DNA of 64,000 nucleotides. Source: Boletus sp. NGJ (taxonomy: Eukaryota > Basidiomycota > Agaricomycetes > Boletales > Boletaceae). The stretch lies in the NCBI GenBank assembly GCA_019096195.1, contig JAGTXK010000239.1, positions 620,001 through 684,000 on the forward strand. Direction: 5' to 3'. Below, in pieces: positions 1 through 10,627 of this stretch (position 1 is its first letter; every line of letters starts with the position of its first letter). The translations under genes were made by a program, and so were the position numbers. Under the pieces are notes generated by a model. That model saw only the letters and a list, made by a program, of their open reading frames with translations, did not search any database and was not told where the DNA came from.

Positions 1-521
1 CGTTGGAGATGGAGCTAAGAAACTTCATTCTGCAGAGCGAAATGCTGGTCAGGCTTGATAGAGACAAATCGCAGCAGAGCTAAACGTCCGAGGCTATCCT
101 GATAAAGGCGCGGGGAACGGAGCAAGCATGTCAACCACGTAAACGAACGGTCTTCTCGTGAGTCGCGCCGAGGACCGAGAGTGAATGAAGTTGGCATACG
201 TAGTACTTGGAGAGAGCACACGGAACAACAGGTCTTCTACTTACGACAGTTTCCGTGGCTCCGCGAGGAAATCGACTAGCTGTCGCGGATTCCCGCCGTG
301 CGTTTTCATAGGACTCCCAACCACGGAGATTCGGGAGCTCGGCAATGTAACCAGGGATGGGCAACGTCGATTTCGAGGCGCCGGGTGCTCAGAGAACATA
401 CTTGGGCTTGTGACGAAGATCACTGTAACGAATCAAGGAGATTTTTGTTTGCCCAGTCCGAGTCTCGTGACTACTTTACAGTTCACTCTACACAAAAAAT
501 TGTGTCACACAAGTTACAACC
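1..521. other. Gene-free 5' edge of the window
   Basis: No reading frame here resembles a known family on either strand. In particular the N-terminal half expected upstream of the Mpp10 fragment that starts at 522 is not present. An A/T-rich stretch directly before 522 could be its promoter or 5' UTR. Confidence 0.5.
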
Positions 522-1494
522 ATGTCCACCCACGAACAACGCCTCGCCGCCCTCCACACCGAAATCCAAGCCCTTGAAGCCGAAAACGTCGCCGCCAAAG
601 AATGGACCCTCCTCGGCGAAGCCTCTGCCCGCGCCCGTCCACACGACTCCCTCCTCCAAGAAGACCTCGAATTCGAGCGTGCGACACGTCACGTCCCCAT
701 CGTTACCGACGCCGTCGTCGCTGCCCTCGAAGAACGTATCAAGACACGCATCAAAGAGAGCCGGTTCGACGATGTGGTACGGCGACGGCCCATGGATGCC
801 GTGCCCTTTTTGCCTTCCCGTCTGGTGCAGCTGCAGGATACCAAGTCGACGCAGTCGCTGGCACAGATATACGAAGGGGCGTACGTCGCTGCCCAGTCTG
901 GTACGTCGGTGGACGACCGAGACGGTCGGTTACGACGGGAACACGACGAAATCACTCGTTTGTGGGAGGGCATTTGTGCGAAATTGGATGCGTTGTGTAA
1001 TGCGCATTATGTCCCTAAACCGGTACGTTCGAATCTATCCTCCCCTTTCCCCCTTGGGTTGGTGATGTGGGACGTAGCTCATGGGATGAGGTTGACAGCC
1101 GAAAGCGAGTATCACGACAGTGTCGGACCTCCCGGCTGCCTCACTCGAATCGGCGCTGCCCTCTGGCCGATCAGCCGCTAGCATGCTCGCTCCCGAAGAA
1201 GTCCTGACCCCCGCATCCACCTCCGACGTCCGTGCCCGCAGCGAATTGACCCCAGCCGAAAAACGCACACGACGCACCAAGGAGAGAAAAGCCCAAAAGA
1301 AGATGCGAGACGCATTGACCAAGACCGCGGACAGGTACGCTAAAACCAAGACGAGATCAGACAAGAGCAGCGCAAAGCAGGACAAGGAGGCTGCGCTCAA
1401 GAGCCTCGTCAAGTCTGGGAAAGGCGTCACGGTCGTCGGCAAGGGGAACAAGATGCAGCAAAAGACGGGTAAATTGGCAAAGAAGGTCAAGTGA
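522..1494 (+). CDS. MPP10: Mpp10 C-terminal half (U3 snoRNP / SSU processome)
   Basis: Two exons, 522-1022 and 1099-1494, joined in phase 0 across a 76-nt intron; 298 aa. The protein matches the conserved C-terminal region of Mpp10, the U3 snoRNP component that scaffolds Imp3/Imp4 in the nucleolar SSU processome. Diagnostic stretches are ENVAAKEWTLLGEA, LLQEDLEFER, RFDDVVRRRP, PFLPSRLVQLQDTKS, SLAQIYE and, in exon 2, SMLAPEEV, RARSELTPAEKR and ALKSLVKSGKGVTVVGK, ending in a lysine-rich tail. Family members are about 600-750 aa and have an acidic N-terminal half; that half is missing here. ATG at 522 is the first Met in frame and lies at the start of the conserved block. It may be a truncated paralogue, a rearranged gene or the result of an assembly break. 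Family assignment is firm; functionality is not. Confidence 0.85.
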
Positions 1495-1987
1495 CGTGTG
1501 GCGGTTTGCTGTGCGTTGATGCTTCGTCCTTTTCGTGTGGTTGCTTAGACTTTTTATTCTTTAATTAGTTGGGAAACTGTCGGGCACGACTCGAACGCCG
1601 TGCGGTGGCTCTTCCGTTGAGGCTGGAAAGAGGCGTATCGCGGGTGGTTGTCGGAGGATAAGGTGGAGCCATTGGCCCCTTGCACACTATCATGCGAGCC
1701 CATTGCTCCGAGTATGCAGAGAGGAACGCTTTTTGACTCAGATATATTTAAAGGCAAGAGATTAATCAGGGCTTCGTCCTGCCTCTGAATACATGATGCA
1801 ATTATCCCAAGTTCATCAGTGTCTTTGAGATGCTCAGTGCCTGTTGATCAAAACAATAGTCTCATATGCGACTTTCATCGTATCCAAGGATGAAGGAATA
1901 TATCAGTGATATAGTTGATATTCTATCTACGTCGATGGCTCAAACATCGCATGGGTACTTTTGATGGGCAAACGTCAACTCCACCTC
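1495..1987. other. Convergent intergenic region
   Basis: About 490 bp between the 3' ends of the Mpp10 fragment and the glucosidase gene. It is AT-richer than its flanks in the second half. No gene seen; both 3' UTRs probably lie here. Confidence 0.5.
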
Positions 1988-4900
1988 TCAAAACCCAATC
2001 ACCACCGCCCAGTCCTTGGTAATCCCCACCGCTGGATCCTTGACGACCACCACGCCCGCCCTGTTGCCATCACCCGCCTCGTACGTCCACTCCAACGCCC
2101 GCCCTCCCCCCTCGCCTTCGAGCATCACCGACACCAACGCCGGTCGCGCATCCACACCCACCACCACCACCCGCTCAACCCTCACATCCGCCTCCTCCAC
2201 CGCTTCGCAAACGCGTTCGTAGGCGCATACGACGGCGTCATATCAGGCGTCGCCGCCGCGAGATCGTTGCTCCGGATAACAATCTCGCGCTTCTTCTTCT
2301 TCTTCTTTCCGTCGGTGTGCGTCGTCGAGGCTTGGAAGGCCCGCCAGACGAGCTCACCCTGTTGGTAGCCAAAGCCTTCGCCGTCGTCGAGGTAGAGTTC
2401 GCCCTTGGCGCTGCCGTCGACGTCCAGTGCGACGCGGAGCGTGAAGGGGTCGTGTTTCATCAGTGGAGAGGAACGGCGGGGACGTTCGCGCGTGGGGAGG
2501 ATGGATCCACCACGGATAAGCAGAGGGATTTCGTGGAGGGCCGCCGGAACGGTGACCGTCCGGCCGGTGGTTTCAGAGGTAGATGGACGATAGGCAGTAT
2601 ATGAGAAATAATCATAGTAGACCTGTGCATCGGAGATATAAACAGAGGTAGACGTTTCCCCTTGCGTGGTCACAGGTTTACACAAGAGACCAGAAGAACC
2701 GAGGTAGAACTGGTCATCGATCCCAAAACCTTGTTCGTCTTCGGGGAACATCACGTATTGGGGACTGCCCGTCACAATCTTGCGTCAGGACCGAATCCGC
2801 TCCTCAAATCGCGATGGAGACACCTACCGCAGGATGGGTATTCCCGTCAAACTGCTCTCCTTGAATGCAGTGTACCAAATCGGCAACATTGCATACCTCA
2901 ACCTCAACATATCTTTAATCATACCCTTGTAGGGCTCATCCAGTAGATATGGTTCGCGACGCTTTGTGTCGATGTGTGCGTGGGCTCGGAAGAAGGGCGA
3001 GAACACACCGACACCGTACCACCTAACAAGCATCTCGGGATCGGGATTACCGAAGAAACCGCCGACATCAGCTGGAGATGGTTAGAAATCTCATCCACAA
3101 AGAAAGGGACAAGTCAACTCACATCCTGCAAATCCCATTCCGCCAACTGCGTTGGAAAGAACCATCTTCACTCCCACTGCCATGTGTTCCCACGTGCCCA
3201 GATTGTCACCGGTCCATATCGCCGCAAACCGTTGGGTACCGGCATAATAGGCACGGGTGAGCACGAAAGGGCGTTTGGGAGGGTCAGAGCGGTGATAGAG
3301 GGCGTTGTAAGTTTGGTTGGCCTGATATAAAATGAAGCAACGAGTGACAAGAGAGCAGTGAGTAAACCTCAGAAAAACGTACAAAAAGCATGCCATTGAT
3401 GTTATGCACATCTCGATGCTCCCATCCGCCATAATGTATGTTATCCCTCGGCATCGAAATCTCGGGGCCGTTAAATACCGACGGCTGCATGAAAAATCGG
3501 TCAAGTAGTAAGCTTCGAATCTAAATGGATGTGGTGTTGGATGAAGCGACGAACCTCGTTCATATCGTTCCAGATAGCCACGTTCTCCGAGCTCTGCGTC
3601 CAGACCCAAGAACCATCGATGCTCTTGGTCTTGAACAACTTGACCCACAGATCCCAGCTCTCGGGATTGAAGAAATCGATCCACGAGGAAGATCCAGGCC
3701 AGCACCATCTGAGGTATGTTGTCGGCGTAACGACGAGAAATGTGAGAAGAGCGACATACCCTTCGTATTCACCCTCTCCCGACTTGGGTTTGACAAGCAC
3801 GCCGAGATCAGACGCAAGTTGGTAAGCGGGGTAGCTGGACTCGCGTTTGAGATGCGGATCAACGATGACGACCATCTATGTACACTGTCAGATCCCATCC
3901 ACAGGCAGCTTGAGACGGAAAGACGCACCTTCCGTTCCGTGGCCTCCACGTCCGCAATCATTTCTACTGGGTCAGGGAACGTCTTCTCGTCCCACATAAA
4001 GTACTTGTGTCCTTCGGCATACTCGATATCGAGCCAAAAGACGTCAACCGGTATATCCTCTTCGTCGAACCTCTTCTGTACTGATCTGACGTCGTCACTG
4101 CTGACATAATTCCAACGACATTGGTGATACGCGAGGGAGTACAATGGGGGAAGCATGGGAGTGCCTGTGAGGTCAGCGTATTGAGAGAAGACCGAGGCAG
4201 GATCGGGACCGGGGAGAATGAAGACGTCGAGAATGCCAGATTCGGAGATCCAGTGTGTCTCGGTGCCATCGTTCTTCTTTCCGACATCGATCCAAGTGTC
4301 GCTGCCGATGACATTGAACACAGCGACGGTACCCTTTTTGCTATGCGCGTGCATCAAGGGGACACTGCCGTAGAGAGCTACGGGGGAATCCGAAAGGTAC
4401 TCGAACACATCAGAGTTGTAGAGTCTGTAAGGATCCGAGTAGGTTGCGTCGGGACCAGTGGTGGAAGGGAGGGACAAGCTTGTGGCATGTTCAGGGATAC
4501 CATAGACATGGGGGTGATTAGGGAAGGTGATGTCGAGTGAAAGAGACTCAGGGCCTGTGCAATCGACGAGATGAGTTCACGATGAGACACGCGTAACGCA
4601 GGTAATTTACCCTTGGGCTTTGCATCTGTCCAACTCAACCAAGTCTCGTCCCACCAAGCGTCTTGTTGGTCGCCCTCAAACCAGGCAGCATTATTGACGT
4701 GGAATGGAACCTGTTCGTCCTCTGCGCCTTCAATCTGTGGGGGCTGTGTGTCCTGCTTCGTTCTGAAATGTTCCATGTGGAGTAGACCCCGCCCGTTTAG
4801 GACGACTTGCTCCTCGCCGTTCTTGTAAAAAGTGACCTTGAGAGGGTTGTACTGCACGACGACCTCGAACATGGCGCCTGGCGAGCCATATCTCGTGCGT

Positions 4901-5316
4901 GTCTCGTCTTTTCCGACGAGCCATCTGACACGATTCGATTTGCTCAAAGGGGGGTCGCGAACGAGCGCCCATGAAGCAGCTTCGTCATAGTGTCTCCTCA
5001 AGCGAGCAACTTCGTCCATTCGTACACGTATGACACCATCTTGGTGTGCTCTGACTTCGAGGGAGAACTTGATGTCTGGGTAGATGGTGGACTTGACGAT
5101 GGCGGTGAAAAAGGCGTCGGTGGGGTCGCGAAGGATGGAGGAAGGGTCGATGTAGTATGGGGACTGCCACGACTCACCGGCAGCGTGTGCACGGGCGGAG
5201 AGTCCGCGACCACGTCGACAAAAGCCGGACTGGTCGCAGGTTTTGAACGATTCGCGCTTGAATGCGAGTGATGGGGTGGACACGAGCAGCGCGACGAGGA
5301 ACGGCCAAGGTCTCAT
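1988..5316 (-). CDS. ROT2: Glucosidase II alpha subunit (GH31), apparent frameshift near C-terminus
   Basis: Eight exons: 5316-4611, 4554-3929, 3875-3760, 3708-3555, 3484-3383, 3321-3123, 3071-2828, 2764-1988; about 970 aa, normal for the family. Glucosidase II trims the two inner glucoses from N-glycans in the ER, controlling glycoprotein release from the calnexin cycle. Visible features: signal peptide (first ~18 aa), then [12 protein letters not shown], the usual start of mature alpha subunits; GH31 nucleophile motif WNDMNE (Asp about residue 531); acid/base motif WTGDN (about 607); PQYVMFPED and DDGEGF. All introns are 51-70 nt and keep phase. In the last exon the conserved C-terminus ([11 protein letters not shown] ... 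[12 protein letters not shown]) is in a different frame from the preceding part; the switch falls around 2200-2225 and no intron of usable size explains it. This is a one-base indel in the gene or in the assembly. Confidence 0.93.
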
Positions 5317-5596
5317 CGCGCTTAGGGCTTGACTTTCAAGTTGTGTTCTGCTCTGGGCCAAGTACAATAGTGTGTCATGACATAATACACTCTCACGCCA
5401 ATGCACCCTGTCAAGATTAGCTGGACGCAGATCACCTCAGTTCCAGCTACGCCTTGGCCCTTCCGTGCAGCGGGATCGACTACCAAACCTTTGCACACCT
5501 ACCATCGTCCTTCAAAAATCGAAGGTTGAATGGAAAAAAGTCAGCCTCGGACAGACGATCGCCGTGATGTTATATATCCCATAAGCCCTAGTGTGG

Positions 5597-6841
5597 TCAA
5601 TCATCATTGTACTCATAGAACCCTCTTCCACTCTTCCTTCCCAACCACTGTGCATCGACCATGCGTTCGAGCAGCACCGAAGGCCGGTATTTTGAATCGG
5701 ACGTCCCCGTGTAGAGTGTCTGCTGTATCGAGAGACACGTGTCGAGACCGATACTACAAAGTTTGCATTCACATCTTTTCGCGCACAGACTCCATACTAT
5801 ACTCACAAGTCAGCTGCAAACAAAATCAGAAATTGACCGACAAACGCGAGACATCAAGAGTGCTTACCGAGCTGGAGGGGACCCATCGGATGGGCCATCC
5901 CGAGTCTGAACGTCTTATCAATGTCGTCTCGCGTCGCAACACCCTATGGCGGGACACGTGCATTAGCTTCTACCTCGACGTGACATTTACCGTGGAAGAG
6001 ACCTTTTCTAGACACATGATTGCCTCGTTTATGAAAGGCATCAAGAGAGCGTTTGACACGAAACCAGGGACGTCTTGCGACGTTGCGACCTCTAACGCGT
6101 CAATCAGTTCATGTAGCCAGACCACGTCGAGGGTCATGCGCCCAACCTTTACCGCACGCCTCCGCAAAGGCACGCGAGCGGTCAAGCGTATCTTTCGACG
6201 TTTGCACCGCAGATATGAGCTCGACGAGTTTCTGCAAACAAGCTCACATCCCTCATCTCCACCCCTCAAGAGGACGAAACGCACCATCACCGGAACCGGA
6301 TTAAAGAAATGCAACCCTACAAAAAAGCCCCACTCGTCAGTGTGCACCAGCACCCATCTCAAAAACAGCACCCACCCACGACCCGACTCGCAGTTCTCTT
6401 CCCCTCCTCCGCCGCGGCAGACACCCCCTCGGGCACCACCGCCGCGGCGATCTTGGTAATACTGATCGACGACGTATTCGTCGCCAAAATCGCCCCCTCG
6501 TTCAGCGTCTCTCTCAACCCCCGAAACACCCGCTTCTTCAACTCGACATTCTCTGATACCGCCTCGACGACCATGTCCACGTCCCGCATCGCCGCGAGCG
6601 TGTCTACGACCCGGACGCGGTCCTTGGCTTCGGCGGCCTCGGTTGGGGTGAGACGCCCTTTGGAGACGTCTTTGGAAAGGAGGGTGGAGAGGAAGGAAAG
6701 GGAGTGGGTGAGTTGGGAGGGGGAGGCGTCGTGCAGGAGCACGGGTACTCTGGCGCGGAGAGCGGAGACCAAGGCGATGCCAGTGCCCATCTGGCCAGCG
6801 CCGAGGACGCCTAGCTGTTTGATGCCATGCGCGACGGACAT
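5597..6841 (-). CDS. 3-hydroxyacyl-CoA dehydrogenase
   Basis: Seven exons: 6841-6376, 6316-6285, 6231-6147, 6091-6003, 5943-5868, 5813-5807, 5753-5597; 303 aa. It is an NAD-dependent L-3-hydroxyacyl (or 3-hydroxybutyryl)-CoA dehydrogenase of fatty-acid oxidation. The N-terminal Rossmann fold has [13 protein letters not shown] (dinucleotide motif near residues 14-19), then ATNTSSISI, the catalytic-His segment [11 protein letters not shown] (His about 158), [21 protein letters not shown], and the C-terminal helical part [33 protein letters not shown]. Exon 6 is only 7 nt and encodes part of Ala-Asp-Phe; without it the frame breaks. No clear peroxisomal or mitochondrial targeting signal is evident. 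Substrate chain length cannot be read from the sequence. Confidence 0.93.
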
Positions 6842-7630
6842 GGTGATTCAAGAGAAAGCCAGTTGAGGAAGTTAGCGTGAAGCTAGAGCTGGTTCCGAAT
6901 CACGTGTGGTGTCTTGCTGGACGAGGACTACAAAGTTGCAACACGCTCACGCCATTCCTCGAGGCGGCAAGCTAAGATTTCCTACATGTACACCCACGAC
7001 ACAACGACATCAAACGCTAGACCAGCCAACTTTAATCATGCAAGCCCTATGGTGAGAGTATATATACTGGGAACGAGCGTCAAAAAAAAAGAAAAGAAAA
7101 ACCATGTACCAAAAAACGGTGCATTCACAAAACGAACTGCAATCACGGACAAAACGTGCATTGACGTGACGGAAAAAGCGGAAAACAACAAACGAGAGAA
7201 CGGGAAAAACGAAAATTCGATAGTGTAGAATGAACGGAGCACTGCGAGAAAAAGAACGATGGTCGATGATCGTGGGGTAGGCTAAATCGATACACAGTAA
7301 TAGGGCAATAAGGATGAGAATAGTTATATACGTGTAATGGAGATAGGATGGGGGTGAGTGCGGCAGAGGTAGAGGCGATTGCGACAGGGATTGGAATGCG
7401 GGTGGATGAATGAGGACAGATCTAGGTTGGGACAGTGGTTGCGTAGCGTAGCGAGACCAAGTGAATAGATGCGAGCATGTGCTGGTGAAATAATGTGCTG
7501 GTCCGTCGGCGAAGAGATGCAGTGGTGAAATAAGGAGGTGGGGGTGACCCCAGGGACGCAACGCGCATATACGCGCCAAAATTGTTGCCATGCGCGATGA
7601 TTCGGAAGAGTGCGAGCATACGATGCTGGA
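6842..7630. other. Intergenic region
   Basis: About 790 bp between the dehydrogenase start and the Cdh1 stop. It contains an A-rich run near 7081-7100 and polypurine-like stretches but no frame with family resemblance. The promoter of the dehydrogenase and the 3' UTR of Cdh1 must lie here. Confidence 0.5.
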
Positions 7631-9686
7631 TCACCGTATCAGCTTTCCCCAATCCAAGACACCTCCTCCCTTCTCTCCTGCACCTTCCCGCCGCGGGAAG
7701 GCATTCCAAAATCTGAGCGTCTCATCCCCGGCGCCAGTAACAATCGTCTCTCCATCAGGACTCATGGCGAGATAAAGCACCCGATGCGTGTGTCCGGTTA
7801 GTGAAGCGACTTGGGAGAGCGAAGGATATCGCCATATACATATTTGATTTTGGGCGGTCGTGCTGGAAAAGCCGTGCGTACTGACGAGCTCGTGAGAAGT
7901 ATGCGACCAGATAAGATTGCAGACCTGCACCAGACATCAATCACGACATGTGCCAGTGAGAAATCGGACATACCTGGCTCCCAGTGTCCAACTCGTTGAG
8001 CATCGTACCTGTAAACGTATTCCAAAATCGGATGTGTTTATCTTGTGTTCCACCACCCGTAGCGAGTACTCCGGCGACGTGAGGATCCCAAGCAAGGGCC
8101 TTGACGGCCGCAGTGTGTTCGTGGAACTTCCACAGGGGAACATCCCCATCCCCATCACTACCACTATTTGACCTTGAGCGGCGTGTTGACGTGCCGATGC
8201 CACCTCCCGGGCCAGATCCGGACGAATGGATAGAAGACGCGACGGAGGAGGCACGACGAGATCCACGGAGGTCCCATATGCATACTTTGTTGTCGTTGCC
8301 TCCGCTAGCGAGCGCAGAACCCATCCCAGAGCCTCCCGGGCCTTGAGCGGGCGCACCTCCCGTACTCGGGGCTCCCATCCCACCTTCAACCCCTGATACT
8401 CCAACAGCTGCGCGCGGATTGCCAAAGCTCATCCCCAACTCTCCACTCCAGCGCAACCCACAGACTTCCTGGCGATGCCCTGCACACTTCCTGAACGGCC
8501 TCCCTCCGGCATTTTCGCGGACGTCTCGATGATGGACCATGCGGTCTCTGCTTCCACTACTTAAGATATGCCCGTTCCAAGATAGAGCACCGATCCGTTG
8601 ACTATGCGCAGGGGCATATGTACGGATGAGAGAGAGTGTCGGGGCGTCGTAGATGTGTAGATGGCCAGAAAGCGTACCTACTGCGAGCGATGTTCCCTGT
8701 GTGAACAAGAGACGAATGTTAGCAGATACGGAAGTCGAGGGGAATACGACCAAACCTTTTGCACCCATGCAACGGAACTGATTGTATCGCCATTTCCGCT
8801 CAAGTCGCACAACTTGGAGACAGCGGCATTGTGAGCCGTCCATAGGTAGACACAGCTTCCCAGACCGACGCCGAGGACATTCGTACTCGACCAATCGACG
8901 AGATTGAGGTAGAAGTCGTCTGCAAGATCTGGGGCGTCGAGGACCCTGTAGGGTGTCTTGCAGACACTGCGAAGCTGGCGACGGGGAGACTCGAGGAGTT
9001 GTCGTGATTCTGCACGCACGGGGGACATGGAATATGCTTCGTCGGTTGGTGTGTCGAGACGGCGTCCACTTGTGGGTGTTGGAGAGGGGGACGTGTAACG
9101 GAATATACGCCGGCGGGTTGGAGTGGTGGGTGCGATGGTTGAGGGTGGTTGGGCGGGGCGTGTTGGCGATACGGGACGACGAGGAGATGGAGGGGTCACT
9201 TCACTGTGAAGGATGGAGTTGAATATGGCGTTGGCTTGTTCTGGTCGGAGTCAGATCGATAGGGGGTGAATAGTTGTTGTATTAGGGCCCAATCAGGTAT
9301 GCGACGGGAGGAGACGGACGAGACTCACCCTTTATAGCATCTGATTCGGTTGGTATCGTGCGATGCTTCGAAGGGGTGGAAGGACCACTGTCGTCCATGA
9401 GATGATAGGATGTTCGCATATCGCCTGTGTCCCTGCTGGGTACGAAGCGATCGCCATACTCTCTGGGTACACGAGAAGTGTTTTCGGGAGACTCTGGGCC
9501 CGGGGTGTCGCTCGCTGTGAGTTGTGAGTAGTTGAGGGGAGGGACTGGAATTGGAGCAGTCGCGGGGGAAGTGAGGACAAAGGCTGGGTTTACGCGCTGT
9601 CTGTTTCTGCGGGGAGTGTCATCGTCGGTGTCTTGATGTGCGGCGCGCAGTCGTTTTCCAAAGGGCGAGTTTTTGAGACCGGACAT
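7631..9686 (-). CDS. CDH1: Cdh1/Fizzy-related APC/C activator (WD40)
   Basis: Four exons: 9686-9329, 9240-8756, 8696-7974, 7924-7631; 619 aa. It recruits substrates to the anaphase-promoting complex in late mitosis and G1. Features in order: disordered Ser/Pro-rich N-terminus with C-box DRFVPSR (residues 79-85, the APC/C contact), the family linker [23 protein letters not shown], then a seven-blade WD40 propeller ([81 protein letters not shown]) and the terminal Ile-Arg pair that docks on TPR subunits of APC/C. A low-complexity insert rich in Gly/Ser lies inside the propeller. The second exon and first exon hold many Ser/Thr-Pro sites, as expected for CDK control. Cdc20 is the alternative, but the C-box context and long N-terminus favour Cdh1. 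Confidence 0.93.
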
Positions 9687-9892
9687 GGTGCAGGAAGACG
9701 GGGAGCGGGTGTGAGATAACGAGCGTGTCAGCGGCGGAGACGACGACGAGATGTGCACGAGAACGGTGTCGAGGGTATGCGAGAGCGTGTCGGGGTATGC
9801 GAGCACAGAAGATAGTAGCGACCTGTCCGACCCGGCGCAGGGGCAAAGCGATTCAGAGTCACAGAGAACGGGCAAACCCAACGACGCGTCGA

Positions 9893-10433
9893 TTACCTAA
9901 CACCCGCCCCACTTTTCAACCAGCGACGCGTCAAGAAAAAAAAAAAAGAATTCGCACAAAAAACATAGAACGAGCGCGGAAACACGAAAAAGACTTGAAT
10001 ACACACTGGAGCAGACACCTTGCATATCTTCCGGTCCAGTTGCCAACCAGGCCAGTCCTCTCAAGAAGTGGACTCGGTGTGCGGTTTCCCCCGACAATTA
10101 AAGCGGAGACTTCGTGTAACTCCGACTCAGCTGCCATCTTTGTAAGACGTGTCGCTCTCGTTGTCGTCGTGGACAACGCACCTATCAGAGACCTGCAACG
10201 CTGCTCTGCAAGGCCTCCATGAACCCGACATACTCGTGCGCGTTGGGTGTTGTATAGCGAGTGTGAATGGGAATCGACTGTGGTGGCCAGCGTCGATTTT
10301 CCAGTATCCGCGACAGCACGGTAATGGGCAGTGTGATAGAGGCTACGCGGGCACTAATGGGCAGCCTTTCCCACTCGTGCCAGTGGCTGATTGGTTCGCA
10401 GCGAATTATGCCGGGCCCATTATGATCTGTCAT
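9893..10433 (-). CDS. Possible small hypothetical gene
   Basis: A consistent exon chain can be drawn: 10433-10193, 10130-10019 and a 19-nt terminal exon 9911-9893, giving about 123 aa. It begins MTDHNGPGIIRCEP and contains an even, non-repetitive composition (for example PITVLSRILENRRWPPQS). I do not recognise a family. It lies just upstream of the Cdh1 start on the same strand and its end may fall in the Cdh1 promoter or 5' UTR. The second intron (107 nt) is poly-T rich. The call rests only on open frames and splice-like sites, so it is tentative. Confidence 0.3.
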
Positions 10434-10627
10434 TTGGTATCGTCACAACCATCGATTAACTTGATCAATCGGCGCTACGCCAGCATGTTTACCAACACTA
10501 TTAAGTATCTAGAACTAGTGAACGTCCAAGTTCAGTTACCACACAATACTAGGATGACCTCATCTATCTCCCAAACTGGCGCTGCCTATTGACAAGGATG
10601 ACAACAGCACTGTCGCAGTTGTAGCAG

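Noticed and set aside
298-1065. 255-codon plus-strand frame overlapping the Mpp10 start
   Set aside because: Shadow frame; the overlapping frame from 522 has strong Mpp10 similarity.
5530-6459. 309-codon plus-strand open frame
   Set aside because: It is antisense to the dehydrogenase exons; the minus-strand exon chain encodes a recognisable enzyme.
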